64,000 bases of DNA from Bradyrhizobium quebecense (GTDB lineage: Bacteria; Pseudomonadota; Alphaproteobacteria; Rhizobiales; Xanthobacteraceae): contig NZ_CP088022.1 of NCBI RefSeq assembly GCF_013373795.3, positions 7,006,001 to 7,070,000 on the forward strand. Reading direction: 5' to 3'. Below the pieces are notes generated by a model. That model ran no database searches. It was given only the letters and a program-made list of their open reading frames with translations, and had not been told where the DNA came from. This document shows, piece after piece, positions 17,370 to 25,497 of the stretch. The position numbers were made by a program, and so were the translations under genes. The stretch's first letter is position 1. The number at the start of each line of letters is the position of its first letter.

Positions 17370-17957
17370 TCAGTCCGCCTGATCGCTATAGGCGAGCCGG
17401 ATCGCGTGATCTCGGATATCGGCCGGCCAGTCCGCGATCAGGGTTGCAAAGCGCCGCCGGTCATGCGCGAACAGGGCACGGATCGCGTCCTCGTAGTTTG
17501 GCCGGTTGCCGGCCATCGTTGTCATGAAGCGATAGGCGGCATCCTGGGCGCGGCGCGTGCGGTCCTTGTCGCCGCTCGCGCGCCGCGCCTCGTCGATCAG
17601 CTTGCGGATCGCAACCGATGCGCCGCCCTTCTGCTGGGCGAGCCAGTCCCAATGACGCGGCAAGAGCGTGATCTCGCGCGCGACGACGCCAAGCTTCGGC
17701 CGTCCCGGACCGCGCGGCGCGGTTGGCGTTGCCGGTTCCTCGTCGCGCGGAGGCGCGAGCTTCGGCAGCCGCGCCAGCACGTCGTCGACCGAGCCGCGGA
17801 AATCGATATCGACCAGCGCCGAGGTGCGGCCGTTGAACACCAGGACCGCGGCATCCTTGCGCCGGTCAAGCAGCTGCTTGGCGGCGCGTGCAACCTCCGG
17901 GAGGTCACCGGCTCCGATGCGATGCTCGCCTTCGAAGGCGACATAGGCAGGATTCAT
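17370..17957 (-). CDS. DUF2239 family protein
   Basis: This 195-residue protein is recognised as DUF2239. It has an N-terminal half with VAFEGEHRIGAGDL and LVFNGRTSALVDIDFRGS, a Pro-rich linker with GPGRPKLGVVAREITLLPRH, and a C-terminal helical half (WDWLAQQKGGASVAIRKLID) that resembles a ribbon-helix-helix-like or DNA-contacting segment. The family's function is unknown, and the linker GRPKLG motif recalls AT-hook-like basic sequence. ATG 17957 with GAGGT upstream is used. It is divergent from the GST gene. Confidence 0.85.
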   Translation of the reverse strand: MNPAYVAFEGEHRIGAGDLPEVARAAKQLLDRRKDAAVLVFNGRTSALVDIDFRGSVDDVLARLPKLAPPRDEEPATPTAPRGPGRPKLGVVAREITLLPRHWDWLAQQKGGASVAIRKLIDEARRASGDKDRTRRAQDAAYRFMTTMAGNRPNYEDAIRALFAHDRRRFATLIADWPADIRDHAIRLAYSDQAD

Positions 17958-18088
17958 GGTAGACCTCATCGATTGCGCGACGTATTGCCCGGGTCATTTC
18001 CAGCAAGCACGGCGCGTGGATCTCGACTTTCCCGTTCCCGGCTGGCACCACACGCCGCCCGATTGCGCCGACATTTCAGAGGACGCCC

Positions 18089-18754
18089 ATGCTGACGGTT
18101 CATCATCTCAACAATTCCCGCTCGCAGCGCGTGCTGTGGCTGCTCGAGGAATTAGGCGTGCCCTACGAGATCGTGCGCTACCAGCGGCAGCCCGACATGC
18201 GGGCGCCGAAGGAGCTGCGCGCGATCCATCCGCTCGGCAAGTCGCCTGTCGTCACCGACAATGGCAACACGATCGCGGAATCCGGCGCGATCCTCGAATA
18301 CATCATCGCGACCTACGGCAACGGCCGCCTGATCCCGCAGGCCGATACGCCGGAGCGGCTGCGCTACACCTATTGGCTGCACTATGCCGAAGGCTCGGCG
18401 ATGACGCCGCTGCTCTTGAAGCTGCTGTTCACGCTGATGCCGAAGCGCGCGCCGGCGCTGCTGCGGCCGCTGGTGCGCAAGGTGTCGAATCAGGCGCTTT
18501 CCACGCTGGTCAATCCGCAGCTCAAGCAGCACATGGCCTATTGGGAAGGCGAGCTCGGCAAGAGCGAGTGGTTCGCCGGCAACGAATTCTCCGGCGCCGA
18601 CATCCAGATGAGCTTTCCACTGGAGGCGGCCGCTGCGCGTGGCGGGCTCGCGGACGGCCACCCGAAATGTGTTGCCTTCCTCGAGCGCATCCACGCGCGC
18701 CCGGCCTACGCGCGGGCGCTCGAGAAGGGCGGGCCGTACGAGGTTGGCCGCTAG
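18089..18754 (+). CDS. Glutathione S-transferase
   Basis: This 221-residue cytosolic GST has an N-terminal thioredoxin domain with LTVHHLNNSRSQRVLWLLEE (the Ser at the glutathione site), HPLGKSPVV (cis-Pro) and ESGAILEYI (gamma-glutamyl contact). An all-helical C-terminal domain follows. It conjugates or reduces electrophiles with glutathione. The gene stands alone, convergent with the DUF1330-like gene only 8 bases downstream. Confidence 0.93.
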   Translation: MLTVHHLNNSRSQRVLWLLEELGVPYEIVRYQRQPDMRAPKELRAIHPLGKSPVVTDNGNTIAESGAILEYIIATYGNGRLIPQADTPERLRYTYWLHYAEGSAMTPLLLKLLFTLMPKRAPALLRPLVRKVSNQALSTLVNPQLKQHMAYWEGELGKSEWFAGNEFSGADIQMSFPLEAAAARGGLADGHPKCVAFLERIHARPAYARALEKGGPYEVGR

Positions 18755-18762
18755 CATCTCGG

Positions 18763-19188
18763 TCATCGCGGCAACTCGACCAGCGGCAGCAGCCGTGAAT
18801 CGGCCAGCGCCGCCGTGCGGTGTCCGATGCCGGCGAGGTAGGCTTCCGCCACCGCGAAGGCGAGGAACGCGCCGCGGCCCTTCTGCCGGATCAGCATCGC
18901 GCGATCCCAGCGCTCGCCCTCGGGCCCGATCAGGAACGAGCCGCCTTCACCCATGAACAGGATGTCGCCGCCGCTCTTCCGCAGATGCGACAGCGTGTGC
19001 GCGACATAGCGGTCGTAGGCTTCCGCACCCGTGACCGGGTGCGGCGGGGCCAGCTCCGGGCTTTGCGAATAGTCGGCGATGTCGCGGAAGCGCAGCAGGT
19101 TGAGCATCACCAGCTCGCCGGTGATCTCGCGCTGGGCAAAGTCGCGCCCGGCATTCCACGTCGGCTCCAGATGGCAGGTGGTGTCCAT
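18763..19188 (-). CDS. DUF1330-like dimeric alpha/beta-barrel protein
   Basis: This 141-residue protein has the conserved start of the family, ITGELVMLNLLRFRDIADY, then AYDRYVAHTLSHLRKSGGDI and a final segment RTAALADSRLLPLVELP. Together these indicate a ferredoxin-like dimeric barrel of DUF1330/EthD type. Function unknown. The ATG at 19188 is preceded by AGGA; its promoter is the minus-strand half of the divergent element at 19220-19265. The longer upstream frame is a shadow of the GIY-YIG gene. Confidence 0.78.
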   Translation of the reverse strand: MDTTCHLEPTWNAGRDFAQREITGELVMLNLLRFRDIADYSQSPELAPPHPVTGAEAYDRYVAHTLSHLRKSGGDILFMGEGGSFLIGPEGERWDRAMLIRQKGRGAFLAFAVAEAYLAGIGHRTAALADSRLLPLVELPR

Positions 19189-19219
19189 GTCAGCTCGTCC
19201 TATTCGCGTTCGATGCGAT

Positions 19220-19265
19220 GTTTTATCCGGGTGTAATTGCCTTGTCAATAATACCCGGATATAAT
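19220..19265. promoter_or_regulatory. Face-to-face divergent promoters with shared inverted repeat
   Basis: On the plus strand, TTGCCT (19237-19242), a 17-base spacer and TATAAT (19260-19265). On the minus strand, TTGACA (19248-19243), a 17-base spacer and TAAAAC (19225-19220). The perfect 9-base inverted repeat TATCCGGGT (19224-19232) / ACCCGGATA (19253-19261) covers both -10 regions. Both coding regions begin about 20-25 bases beyond the predicted start sites. One dimeric regulator could silence both genes; it is not identified. Confidence 0.65.
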
Positions 19266-19290
19266 TGGTGCCGATACGACAGGAGCCGCC

Positions 19291-19626
19291 ATGAAGACCG
19301 AAGACCGCAAGCTGGCCATTGCCGACTACAAGAAGCGCGCTGCTGTGGCCGGCGTGTTCGCGATCCGCTGCCGCGCGACCGGGGAGGTCTGGGTCGGGCA
19401 GGCGCTCGATCTGGAGAAAATCCAGAACCGCATCTGGTTCACGCTGCGGATGGGCAGCCATGGCAATGCCGAGCTGCAGCGCGCCTGGTCGGCGCATGGC
19501 GCGGACAATCTCTCGCTCGAAACGCTGGAGCGGATCGAGGACGAGGAGCTTGCCTATGTCCGCGATACGCTGCTCAAGGAGCGCGTGCAGCATTGGCGCG
19601 CGCAGCTCAACGCGTCGGCCGTCTAG
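19291..19626 (+). CDS. GIY-YIG nuclease-family protein
   Basis: This 111-residue single-domain protein has a degenerate GIY-YIG core: GVFAIRC where GIY is expected, and VWVGQALDLEK where YIG is expected. A conserved Arg follows in QNRIWFTLRMG, and an acidic helix (LETLERIEDEELAY) would carry the metal-binding Glu. The Tyr-to-Phe and Tyr-to-Trp changes make nuclease activity uncertain. AGGAG precedes the ATG. It is divergent from the DUF1330-like gene and convergent with the SDR gene, whose stop lies one base beyond its own. Confidence 0.75.
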   Translation: MKTEDRKLAIADYKKRAAVAGVFAIRCRATGEVWVGQALDLEKIQNRIWFTLRMGSHGNAELQRAWSAHGADNLSLETLERIEDEELAYVRDTLLKERVQHWRAQLNASAV

Positions 19627-19627
19627 A

Positions 19628-20524
19628 TTAACGCGACGTCTGCGCACCGCCCGCCGACGGCAACGGCTGCACGGTGACGCCGGGCGGCGGCACGTCGTCG
19701 TCGGGCACGAAGAAATCCGACATCAACGGCACCGAGGGATCGACGCGATAGCGCTCGAAGTCGCGCACGCCGTTGGCGTAGAGCACCTTGTCGTCGATGC
19801 AGAAATTGCCGGTGAACTCGCGCGATGGCCGCGTGACGATCGCATAGGCCGCATCGCCCATGATCTCCGGCGTGCGGCTGGCGCGCATCATGGCATCGCC
19901 GCCGAGCAGATTGCCGACCGCGGCGGTTGCGATCGTGGTGCGCGGCCACAATGCGTTGACCGCAATGCCGGCGGATTTTTGCTCACCGGCCAGTCCGAGC
20001 ACGCACATGCTCATGCCGAACTTCGCCATCGTATAAGCGGTCGAATGCTCGAACCACTTGGTCTTCATGTCGAGCGGTGGCGACAGCATCAGGATGTGCG
20101 GATTCTCCGCCTTCTTCAAATGCGGGATGCAGTATTTCGACACCATGAAGGTGCCGCGGGTGTTGATCCCCATCATCAGATCGTAGCGCTTCATGTCGGT
20201 TGCCTGCGAATTGGTCAGGCTGATGGCGCTGGCATTGTTGACGCAGACGTCGATGCCGCCGAATTCGGCGACGGTGGCTTCGATCGCCGCCATCACCTGC
20301 GCCTCGTCCCTGATGTCGCAGATCACCGGCAGCGCCTTGCCGCCGGCGGCGCGGACCTCGTCGGCGGCGGTGTAGATCGTGCCCTTCAGCTTCGGATGCG
20401 GCTCGGCGGTCTTCGCCGCGATCGCGACATTGGCGCCGTCACGCGCGGCGCGCAGCGCGATCGCAAGCCCGATGCCGCGGCTCGCACCCGAGATGAACAG
20501 CGTCTTGCCTTTGAGCGATGTCAT
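19628..20524 (-). CDS. SDR-family oxidoreductase (HSDL2-like)
   Basis: This 298-residue short-chain dehydrogenase has a cofactor motif SGASRGIGLAIA near residue 11, NNASAIS, and the active-site YTMAK with the upstream catalytic Ser in LMLSPP. The extended sequence with AAKTAEPHPKLKGTIYTAADE matches the hydroxysteroid-dehydrogenase-like 2 subgroup, whose substrate is unclear, possibly fatty-acyl or sterol. A Pro-rich C-terminal tail is present. It is the last gene before a large inverted repeat on its 5' side. Confidence 0.88.
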   Translation of the reverse strand: MTSLKGKTLFISGASRGIGLAIALRAARDGANVAIAAKTAEPHPKLKGTIYTAADEVRAAGGKALPVICDIRDEAQVMAAIEATVAEFGGIDVCVNNASAISLTNSQATDMKRYDLMMGINTRGTFMVSKYCIPHLKKAENPHILMLSPPLDMKTKWFEHSTAYTMAKFGMSMCVLGLAGEQKSAGIAVNALWPRTTIATAAVGNLLGGDAMMRASRTPEIMGDAAYAIVTRPSREFTGNFCIDDKVLYANGVRDFERYRVDPSVPLMSDFFVPDDDVPPPGVTVQPLPSAGGAQTSR

Positions 20525-20562
20525 CTGTTGGCTCCTCCACAGTTAGGGATGCACCATGTCAG

Positions 20563-20702
20563 GCTCCCTCTCCCCTTGTGGGAGAGGGTTGGGGGTGAGG
20601 GGTATCCCTCCACACGACAAACCGTGTGGATGGACCGCGACCCCTCACCCGGATTGCATCTTCCGATGCAATCCGGCCTCTCCCACAAGGGGAGAGGCAA
20701 AA
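20563..20702. repeat. Long intergenic inverted repeat
   Basis: The outer arms CTCCCTCTCCCCTTGTGGGAG and CTCCCACAAGGGGAGAGGCA pair across about 140 bases. Inner hairpins are CCACACGA...CGTGTGG and GATTGCATC-TTCC-GATGCAATC. It is a typical rhizobial intergenic repeat and separates the MFS gene from the SDR gene on the same strand. Confidence 0.75.
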
Positions 20703-20731
20703 CTGAGCAAGCTGAGGGTTCGCGCTCAATG

Positions 20732-22030
20732 TTACCCACCCGCATGCAGCACGCGCCCGCGCGTTTCCGGCAGCGCGTAGGCGGCGATGAAGAACACGGC
20801 GTAGGCCGCCACCGCAAAGATCGCGATCGCGTTAGCCAGCGTGGTCGTGGTCGAGAGCGCGCCGACCAGGAACGGAAACAGCGCGCCGACGCCGCGGCCG
20901 AAATTGTAGCAGAAGCCCTGGCCGGAGCCGCGCAGCCGGGTCGGGTAGAGCTCGGTCAGGAACGCGCCCATGCCGGAGAAATAGCCTGAGGCAAAGAAGC
21001 CGAGCGGGAAGCCCAGCACCCACAGCACCTCGTTGGACAGCGGCAATTGGGTATAGAGCAGCACGATCGCGATGGCGCCGAGCGAGAAGATCAGGAACAG
21101 ATTGCGCCGGCCGATCCGGTCGGCGAGCCAGGCGCCGACCAGATAGCCGATGAAGGAGCCGATGATCAGCGTCGCGAGATAGCCGGTCGAGCCGACCACC
21201 GAGAGCTTGCGCTCGGTGGTGAGGAAGCGCGGCACCCAGAAGGTGACGGCGTAATAGCCGCCCTGCATGCCGGTGCCGACCAGCGAGGCCAGCAGCGTGG
21301 TCTTCAGGATCGGTCCCTGGAAAATCTCCCACAATGCGGCGGGCCCGCTGCCGGATGCCTGCTGCTGCGCCATCGTCGCGGCGGAGATCTCCGGCTCGGT
21401 GACATAGCGGCGCAGGTAGAACACCAGCAGCGCCGGCAGCGCGCCGATCACGAACATCCAGCGCCAGGCGTTCTCTGGCGGCAGGATCGAGAACAGGATC
21501 GCCTGCGCCAGCACCGCAAGGCCCCAGCCGATCGCCCAGCCCGATTGCACCGAGCCGACCGCGCGTCCGCGATATTGCGGCCGGATCGCTTCGCCGATCA
21601 GCACCGCGCCTGCCGCCCATTCGCCGCCGAAGCCCAAGCCGAGCAGCGCGCGGGCGATCAGGAGCTGGTCGAAATTCTGCACCACGGCGCAGACCAGCGA
21701 GAAGAACGAGAACCAGATGATGGTGAGCTGCAGCGTCTTGACCCGCCCGATCCGGTCGGAGAGATAGCCGCCGAGCCAGCCGCCGACGGCGGAAGCCAGC
21801 AGCGTCACGGTGCCGGCGAGGCCGGCAGTGCCGGCATCGACCTTCCACAGCGTGATGATGGTGCCGATCACCAGCGGATAGATCATGAAATCCATGCCGT
21901 CGAGCGTCCAGCCCGAGGCGCAGGCCCAGAACGTGCGCCGCTCCGGCAGGTTCATGTCGCGATAGAAGGCGAGGAGACTGGTGTCCTCGATCTCTGCGAC
22001 TTCGATCGTTTTGGATTCGGCCGTGCTCAT
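20732..22030 (-). CDS. MFS transporter, metabolite:H+ symporter type
   Basis: This 432-residue, 12-helix protein has the MFS loop-2/3 motif GGYLSDRIGRVKTLQ and its repeat GAWLADRIGRRNLF. It also shows the sequence ASGWTLDGMDFMIYPLVIGT and LGFGGEWAAGAVLIGEAI, seen in aromatic-acid and carboxylate:H+ symporters. It probably imports an organic acid. No catabolic genes are beside it, so the substrate cannot be narrowed. Confidence 0.9.
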   Translation of the reverse strand: MSTAESKTIEVAEIEDTSLLAFYRDMNLPERRTFWACASGWTLDGMDFMIYPLVIGTIITLWKVDAGTAGLAGTVTLLASAVGGWLGGYLSDRIGRVKTLQLTIIWFSFFSLVCAVVQNFDQLLIARALLGLGFGGEWAAGAVLIGEAIRPQYRGRAVGSVQSGWAIGWGLAVLAQAILFSILPPENAWRWMFVIGALPALLVFYLRRYVTEPEISAATMAQQQASGSGPAALWEIFQGPILKTTLLASLVGTGMQGGYYAVTFWVPRFLTTERKLSVVGSTGYLATLIIGSFIGYLVGAWLADRIGRRNLFLIFSLGAIAIVLLYTQLPLSNEVLWVLGFPLGFFASGYFSGMGAFLTELYPTRLRGSGQGFCYNFGRGVGALFPFLVGALSTTTTLANAIAIFAVAAYAVFFIAAYALPETRGRVLHAGG

Positions 22031-22156
22031 GCGCGTTCCCCGGAGAAATCTTTCACCGGCTGTTTGCGATCCGCGGCCGGAGTTGCGCGGACCGCCAATC
22101 TATCGCGATGTTGCAGGCCGGGCAAAGCCGCGTTTGCCCATCTAGGTCTTTAGTTT

Positions 22157-22205
22157 GAGCATGATCTTTTCGGAAAACCGCTTCGCACTTTTCCGGATCA
22201 AGCTC
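22157..22205. repeat. GAGCATGATC-family palindromic repeat
   Basis: It begins GAGCATGATC and ends GATCAAGCTC (one mismatch), with inner arms TTTTCGGAAAA / TTTTCCGGATC. It is closely similar to the copy at 60876-60924 over the whole 49 bases. It abuts the stop codon of the gamma-glutamyltranspeptidase gene. Confidence 0.75.
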
Positions 22206-23944
22206 TAGTATCCGGCCGCTTCCGAGCCGCGTGTCCGTGGATCGGGCGCACCGAGCAGACCACTGGTCGTGACGACGATCGAGTTCGCGGAGGAGTAGCC
22301 GAGCGGCTCGACCGGTTTGTGGCCCTTGGCGCGCAGCTCGGCGAGCACCTCGTCGGGAAAGCCGCGCTCGATCCGCACCTCGTCGGGCAGCCATTGATGA
22401 TGCATGCGGGGCGCGGCGACCGCGGCCGCGATGTCCATCTTGTAGTCGATGACGTCGACGATGATCTGCGTCACCGCGGAGATGATGCGGCTGCCGCCCG
22501 GCGATCCCGTCACCAGCACGGGCTTGCCGTCCTTCAGCACGATGGTCGGCGACATCGACGACAGCGGGCGCTTGCCCGGCCCCGGCAGATTGGCCTCGAA
22601 GCCGACCAGGCCGAAAGCGTTGGAGGCGCCGGGCGCGGCGGTGAAATCGTCGAGCTCATTGTTGAGCAGCACGCCGGTGCCGTCGGCGACGAGGCCGACG
22701 CCGTAGGGGAAGTTCAGCGTGTAGGTGTTGCTGACGGTGTTGCCGTTGGCGTCGACGACCGAATAATGCGTGGTGTTGTCGCCCTCGTGCGGCTGCTTGG
22801 CGTTGCGGACATCGGTCCAGGGCGTGGCGCGGGCAAGGTCGATGGTCGCGCGCTGCCTGGCGGCATAGTCCTTGTCGATCAGCAATTGCGTCGGCGCGTC
22901 GACGAAGGCGGGATCACCAAGATAGCGGGCGCGATCGGCATAGGCCCGCTTCATCGCCTCGATCATGACATGCAGCGAGGCGGCCGAGCCCTGCTTCATG
23001 TCCGACATCGGAAAGCCTTCGAGGATGTTGAGGATCTCCAGCAGCACGACGCCGCCGGAGGACGGCTGCGGCATCGAGACGATGTCGAAGCCGCGATAGG
23101 TACCGCGGATCGGCGTACGGATCACCGGCTGATAGGCTCTCAGATCCGCGAGCGTAAAGATGCCGCCGGCATTCCTGATCCCGCTGACAAGCTTTTCGGC
23201 GACCGCGCCCTCGTAGAAGCCACGCGGTCCCTGCTCGGCAATTGCCGTCAGTACGCCAGCGAGATCGCCCTGGATCAGGCGGTCGCCCTCATGCAGCGGC
23301 GTGCCGTCGGCATGCGAGAACGTCTTGGCCGAGTTCGGCCAGCGCGACATGCGGCGATACATGTCCGACAGCGTGTCCGACGTGTCGTCGGTGACGATGA
23401 AGCCGTCGCGGGCCAGATCGATCGCGGGCTTGACGATCTGCGCCAGCGTGAACTTGCCGGAGCCGTATTTCTCCAGCGCCAGCGCAAGGCCCGCGACCGT
23501 GCCGGGAACGCCGATCGCGAGCGCGGAATTGCGGGACTTGTCCGGGTCCGGCTTGCCGTCGGCGTTCAGGAACATGTCGCGCGACGCGGCCTGCGGCGCG
23601 GTTTCGCGATAATCGATTGCGACATCTTCGTTGCGGCCGGCGAGATGGATCACCATGAAACCGCCGCCGCCGATATTGCCGGCGCGCGGATAGGTCACCG
23701 CCATTGCAAAGCCGGTCGCGACCGCGGCGTCGACGGCGTTGCCACCTTGCCGCAGGATGTCGGTGCCAACCCGCGCCGCCAGCTTCTCCTGCGCCACCAC
23801 CATGCCGTTTTCGGCGCGAATGCTTTGAATCGTACTGGTGGCTGAGGGCTCGTAAGCGCGCCGCTGCACCTGACCGAGGGCGGGAGTCGCGATGCCGATC
23901 ACGAGGAGAGCGGCAAACAGCCGTCGCGACATCGTTGGCGCCAT
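22205..23944 (-). CDS. ggt: Gamma-glutamyltranspeptidase
   Basis: This 579-residue periplasmic proenzyme has a signal peptide (cleavage near TPALGQ) and a large-subunit region with GGNAVDAAVATGFAM and GNIGGGGFMV. Autocleavage would occur before the nucleophile Thr391 in the motif NTTHYSVVD. The small subunit carries PLSSMSPTIV, the oxyanion Ser pair, and GSPGGSRI. It cleaves the gamma-glutamyl bond of glutathione and transfers or hydrolyses it. Length and every active-site block are intact. It is transcribed alone. Confidence 0.95.
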   Translation of the reverse strand: MAPTMSRRLFAALLVIGIATPALGQVQRRAYEPSATSTIQSIRAENGMVVAQEKLAARVGTDILRQGGNAVDAAVATGFAMAVTYPRAGNIGGGGFMVIHLAGRNEDVAIDYRETAPQAASRDMFLNADGKPDPDKSRNSALAIGVPGTVAGLALALEKYGSGKFTLAQIVKPAIDLARDGFIVTDDTSDTLSDMYRRMSRWPNSAKTFSHADGTPLHEGDRLIQGDLAGVLTAIAEQGPRGFYEGAVAEKLVSGIRNAGGIFTLADLRAYQPVIRTPIRGTYRGFDIVSMPQPSSGGVVLLEILNILEGFPMSDMKQGSAASLHVMIEAMKRAYADRARYLGDPAFVDAPTQLLIDKDYAARQRATIDLARATPWTDVRNAKQPHEGDNTTHYSVVDANGNTVSNTYTLNFPYGVGLVADGTGVLLNNELDDFTAAPGASNAFGLVGFEANLPGPGKRPLSSMSPTIVLKDGKPVLVTGSPGGSRIISAVTQIIVDVIDYKMDIAAAVAAPRMHHQWLPDEVRIERGFPDEVLAELRAKGHKPVEPLGYSSANSIVVTTSGLLGAPDPRTRGSEAAGY

Positions 23945-24058
23945 CGAAATGTCCTGCCCTGTTCATCGCCGTATCAGCAAAATCGGCCCATGCTATATGG
24001 GAACGGATTGAAGCGGCGAAAGCCTGCCTGCGGTTCGAGTTGGGGAATATCTTTCGCG

Positions 24059-25450
24059 ATGACGGCAACAATGCAGACGGGCACTGAACATGCGAAGGCC
24101 TGCACCAACGTCTATCCTGGCCGCGCAGCCGTCGTCAGCTGGATCTTCTTCGACTGGGCCGCGCAGCCCTATTTCACGCTGATCACGACCTTCGTGTTCG
24201 CGCCATATTTCGCGAGCTTCGTTGCGCCCGATGCCGCGAGCGGGCAGGCGCTGTGGGGCTTTGCCACCGCAGCCGCGGGACTGGCGATCGCGCTGTTGTC
24301 GCCGGTGCTGGGTGCGATCGCCGATGCCAGCGGCCGGCGCAAGCCGTGGATCGCTGTTTTCGGCGCGCTGCTGGTGATCGGCTCGAGCGCGATGTGGATC
24401 GGCAAGCCCGGCAATCCCGACATCATCCCGGCGCTGCTGCTGGCCTATGCGATCGCGAGCGTCGGCGTCGAGTTCGCGACCGTGTTCAACAATGCGATGA
24501 TGCCGACGCTGGTGCCGCCGGACCGGATCGGGCGGCTCTCCGGCACCGGCTGGGCTACCGGCTATGTCGGCGGCATCCTGAGCCTCGTGCTGGTGCTCGG
24601 CTTCCTCGCCGCCAACGCCGAGACGGGCCGCACGCTGTTCGGCTTCACGCCGCTGTTCGGTCTCGATCCGGTCATGCATGAAGGCGACCGCATCACCGGG
24701 CCGCTGACCGGGCTGTGGTTCATCATCTTCGTGACGCCGATGTTCCTGTTCACGCCGGACTATCCGGCGAAGCGCCCGATGCGCGCGGCGCTCGGCGAAG
24801 GCCTGCGCGAGCTCAGGGAATCACTGGTGAGCCTGCCGAAGCAGAAATCGCTGGCGCGGTTCCTGCTGGCCAACATGATCTACACCGACGGGCTGGTCTC
24901 GCTGTTCACGTTCGGCGGCATCTATGCCGCCGGCACGTTCGGCTGGGACACGATCCGGATCGGCACCTTCGGCATCATCCTGGCAGTGGCGGGGGCGTTC
25001 GGTGGCTGGCTCGGCGGCAAGCTCGATGATGCGTTCGGGCCGAAACGCGTGATCACCGGCAGCCTCGTGATCCTGCTGTTTGCGATCGTCGTGATCCTCA
25101 CGGTGAACAAGGATTCCATCCTGTTCATCCAGGTCGCGCCGCCGGTGCCTGGCGCTCCGCTGTTCGCGGGCGCCGCCGAGCGCGCCTATATCGTGCTGGG
25201 TTGCCTGATCGGCGCCACCGGCGCGCCGCTCCAGGCAGCCTCGCGCTCGCTCCTGATCCGGCTCGCGCCGAAGGATCGCATCGCGCAGTATTTCGGACTG
25301 TTCGCGCTCACCGGAAAGGTGACGTCGTTCATCGGCCCGCTGTTGATCGGCGCGATCACGGCAGCGACCGCGAGCCAGAAATACGGCATGGCGGTGCTGG
25401 TGGGGTTCTTCGTGGTGGGGCTGGCGCTGTTGGCGAAGGTGCGCGGATAA
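24059..25450 (+). CDS. MFS transporter, UMF1/Atg22-like family
   Basis: This 463-residue membrane protein of the UMF1 family has the N-terminal signature VVSWIFFDWAAQPYFTLITT. It also has the MFS loop GAIADASGRRKPWI, an expanded central region with LFTPDYPAKRP, and GAPLQAASRSLLIRLAP in the second half. The yeast relative Atg22 exports amino acids from vacuoles; the bacterial substrate is unknown. ATG 24059 or 24071 may be the start, neither with a strong ribosome site. It is divergent from ggt and convergent with purH. Confidence 0.85.
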   Translation: MTATMQTGTEHAKACTNVYPGRAAVVSWIFFDWAAQPYFTLITTFVFAPYFASFVAPDAASGQALWGFATAAAGLAIALLSPVLGAIADASGRRKPWIAVFGALLVIGSSAMWIGKPGNPDIIPALLLAYAIASVGVEFATVFNNAMMPTLVPPDRIGRLSGTGWATGYVGGILSLVLVLGFLAANAETGRTLFGFTPLFGLDPVMHEGDRITGPLTGLWFIIFVTPMFLFTPDYPAKRPMRAALGEGLRELRESLVSLPKQKSLARFLLANMIYTDGLVSLFTFGGIYAAGTFGWDTIRIGTFGIILAVAGAFGGWLGGKLDDAFGPKRVITGSLVILLFAIVVILTVNKDSILFIQVAPPVPGAPLFAGAAERAYIVLGCLIGATGAPLQAASRSLLIRLAPKDRIAQYFGLFALTGKVTSFIGPLLIGAITAATASQKYGMAVLVGFFVVGLALLAKVRG

Positions 25451-25459
25451 CTCGCCGCC

Positions 25460-25485
25460 GTCGTCCCGGCTTTCGCCGGGACGAC
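25460..25485. terminator. Hairpin between convergent UMF1 and purH genes
   Basis: The perfect 11-base arms GTCGTCCCGGC / GCCGGGACGAC around TTTC lie between two convergent stop codons. There is no U-tract. It is also a common rhizobial repeat unit; a terminator role is inferred from position. Confidence 0.5.
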
Positions 25486-25497
25486 CGTGCTGAGAGT

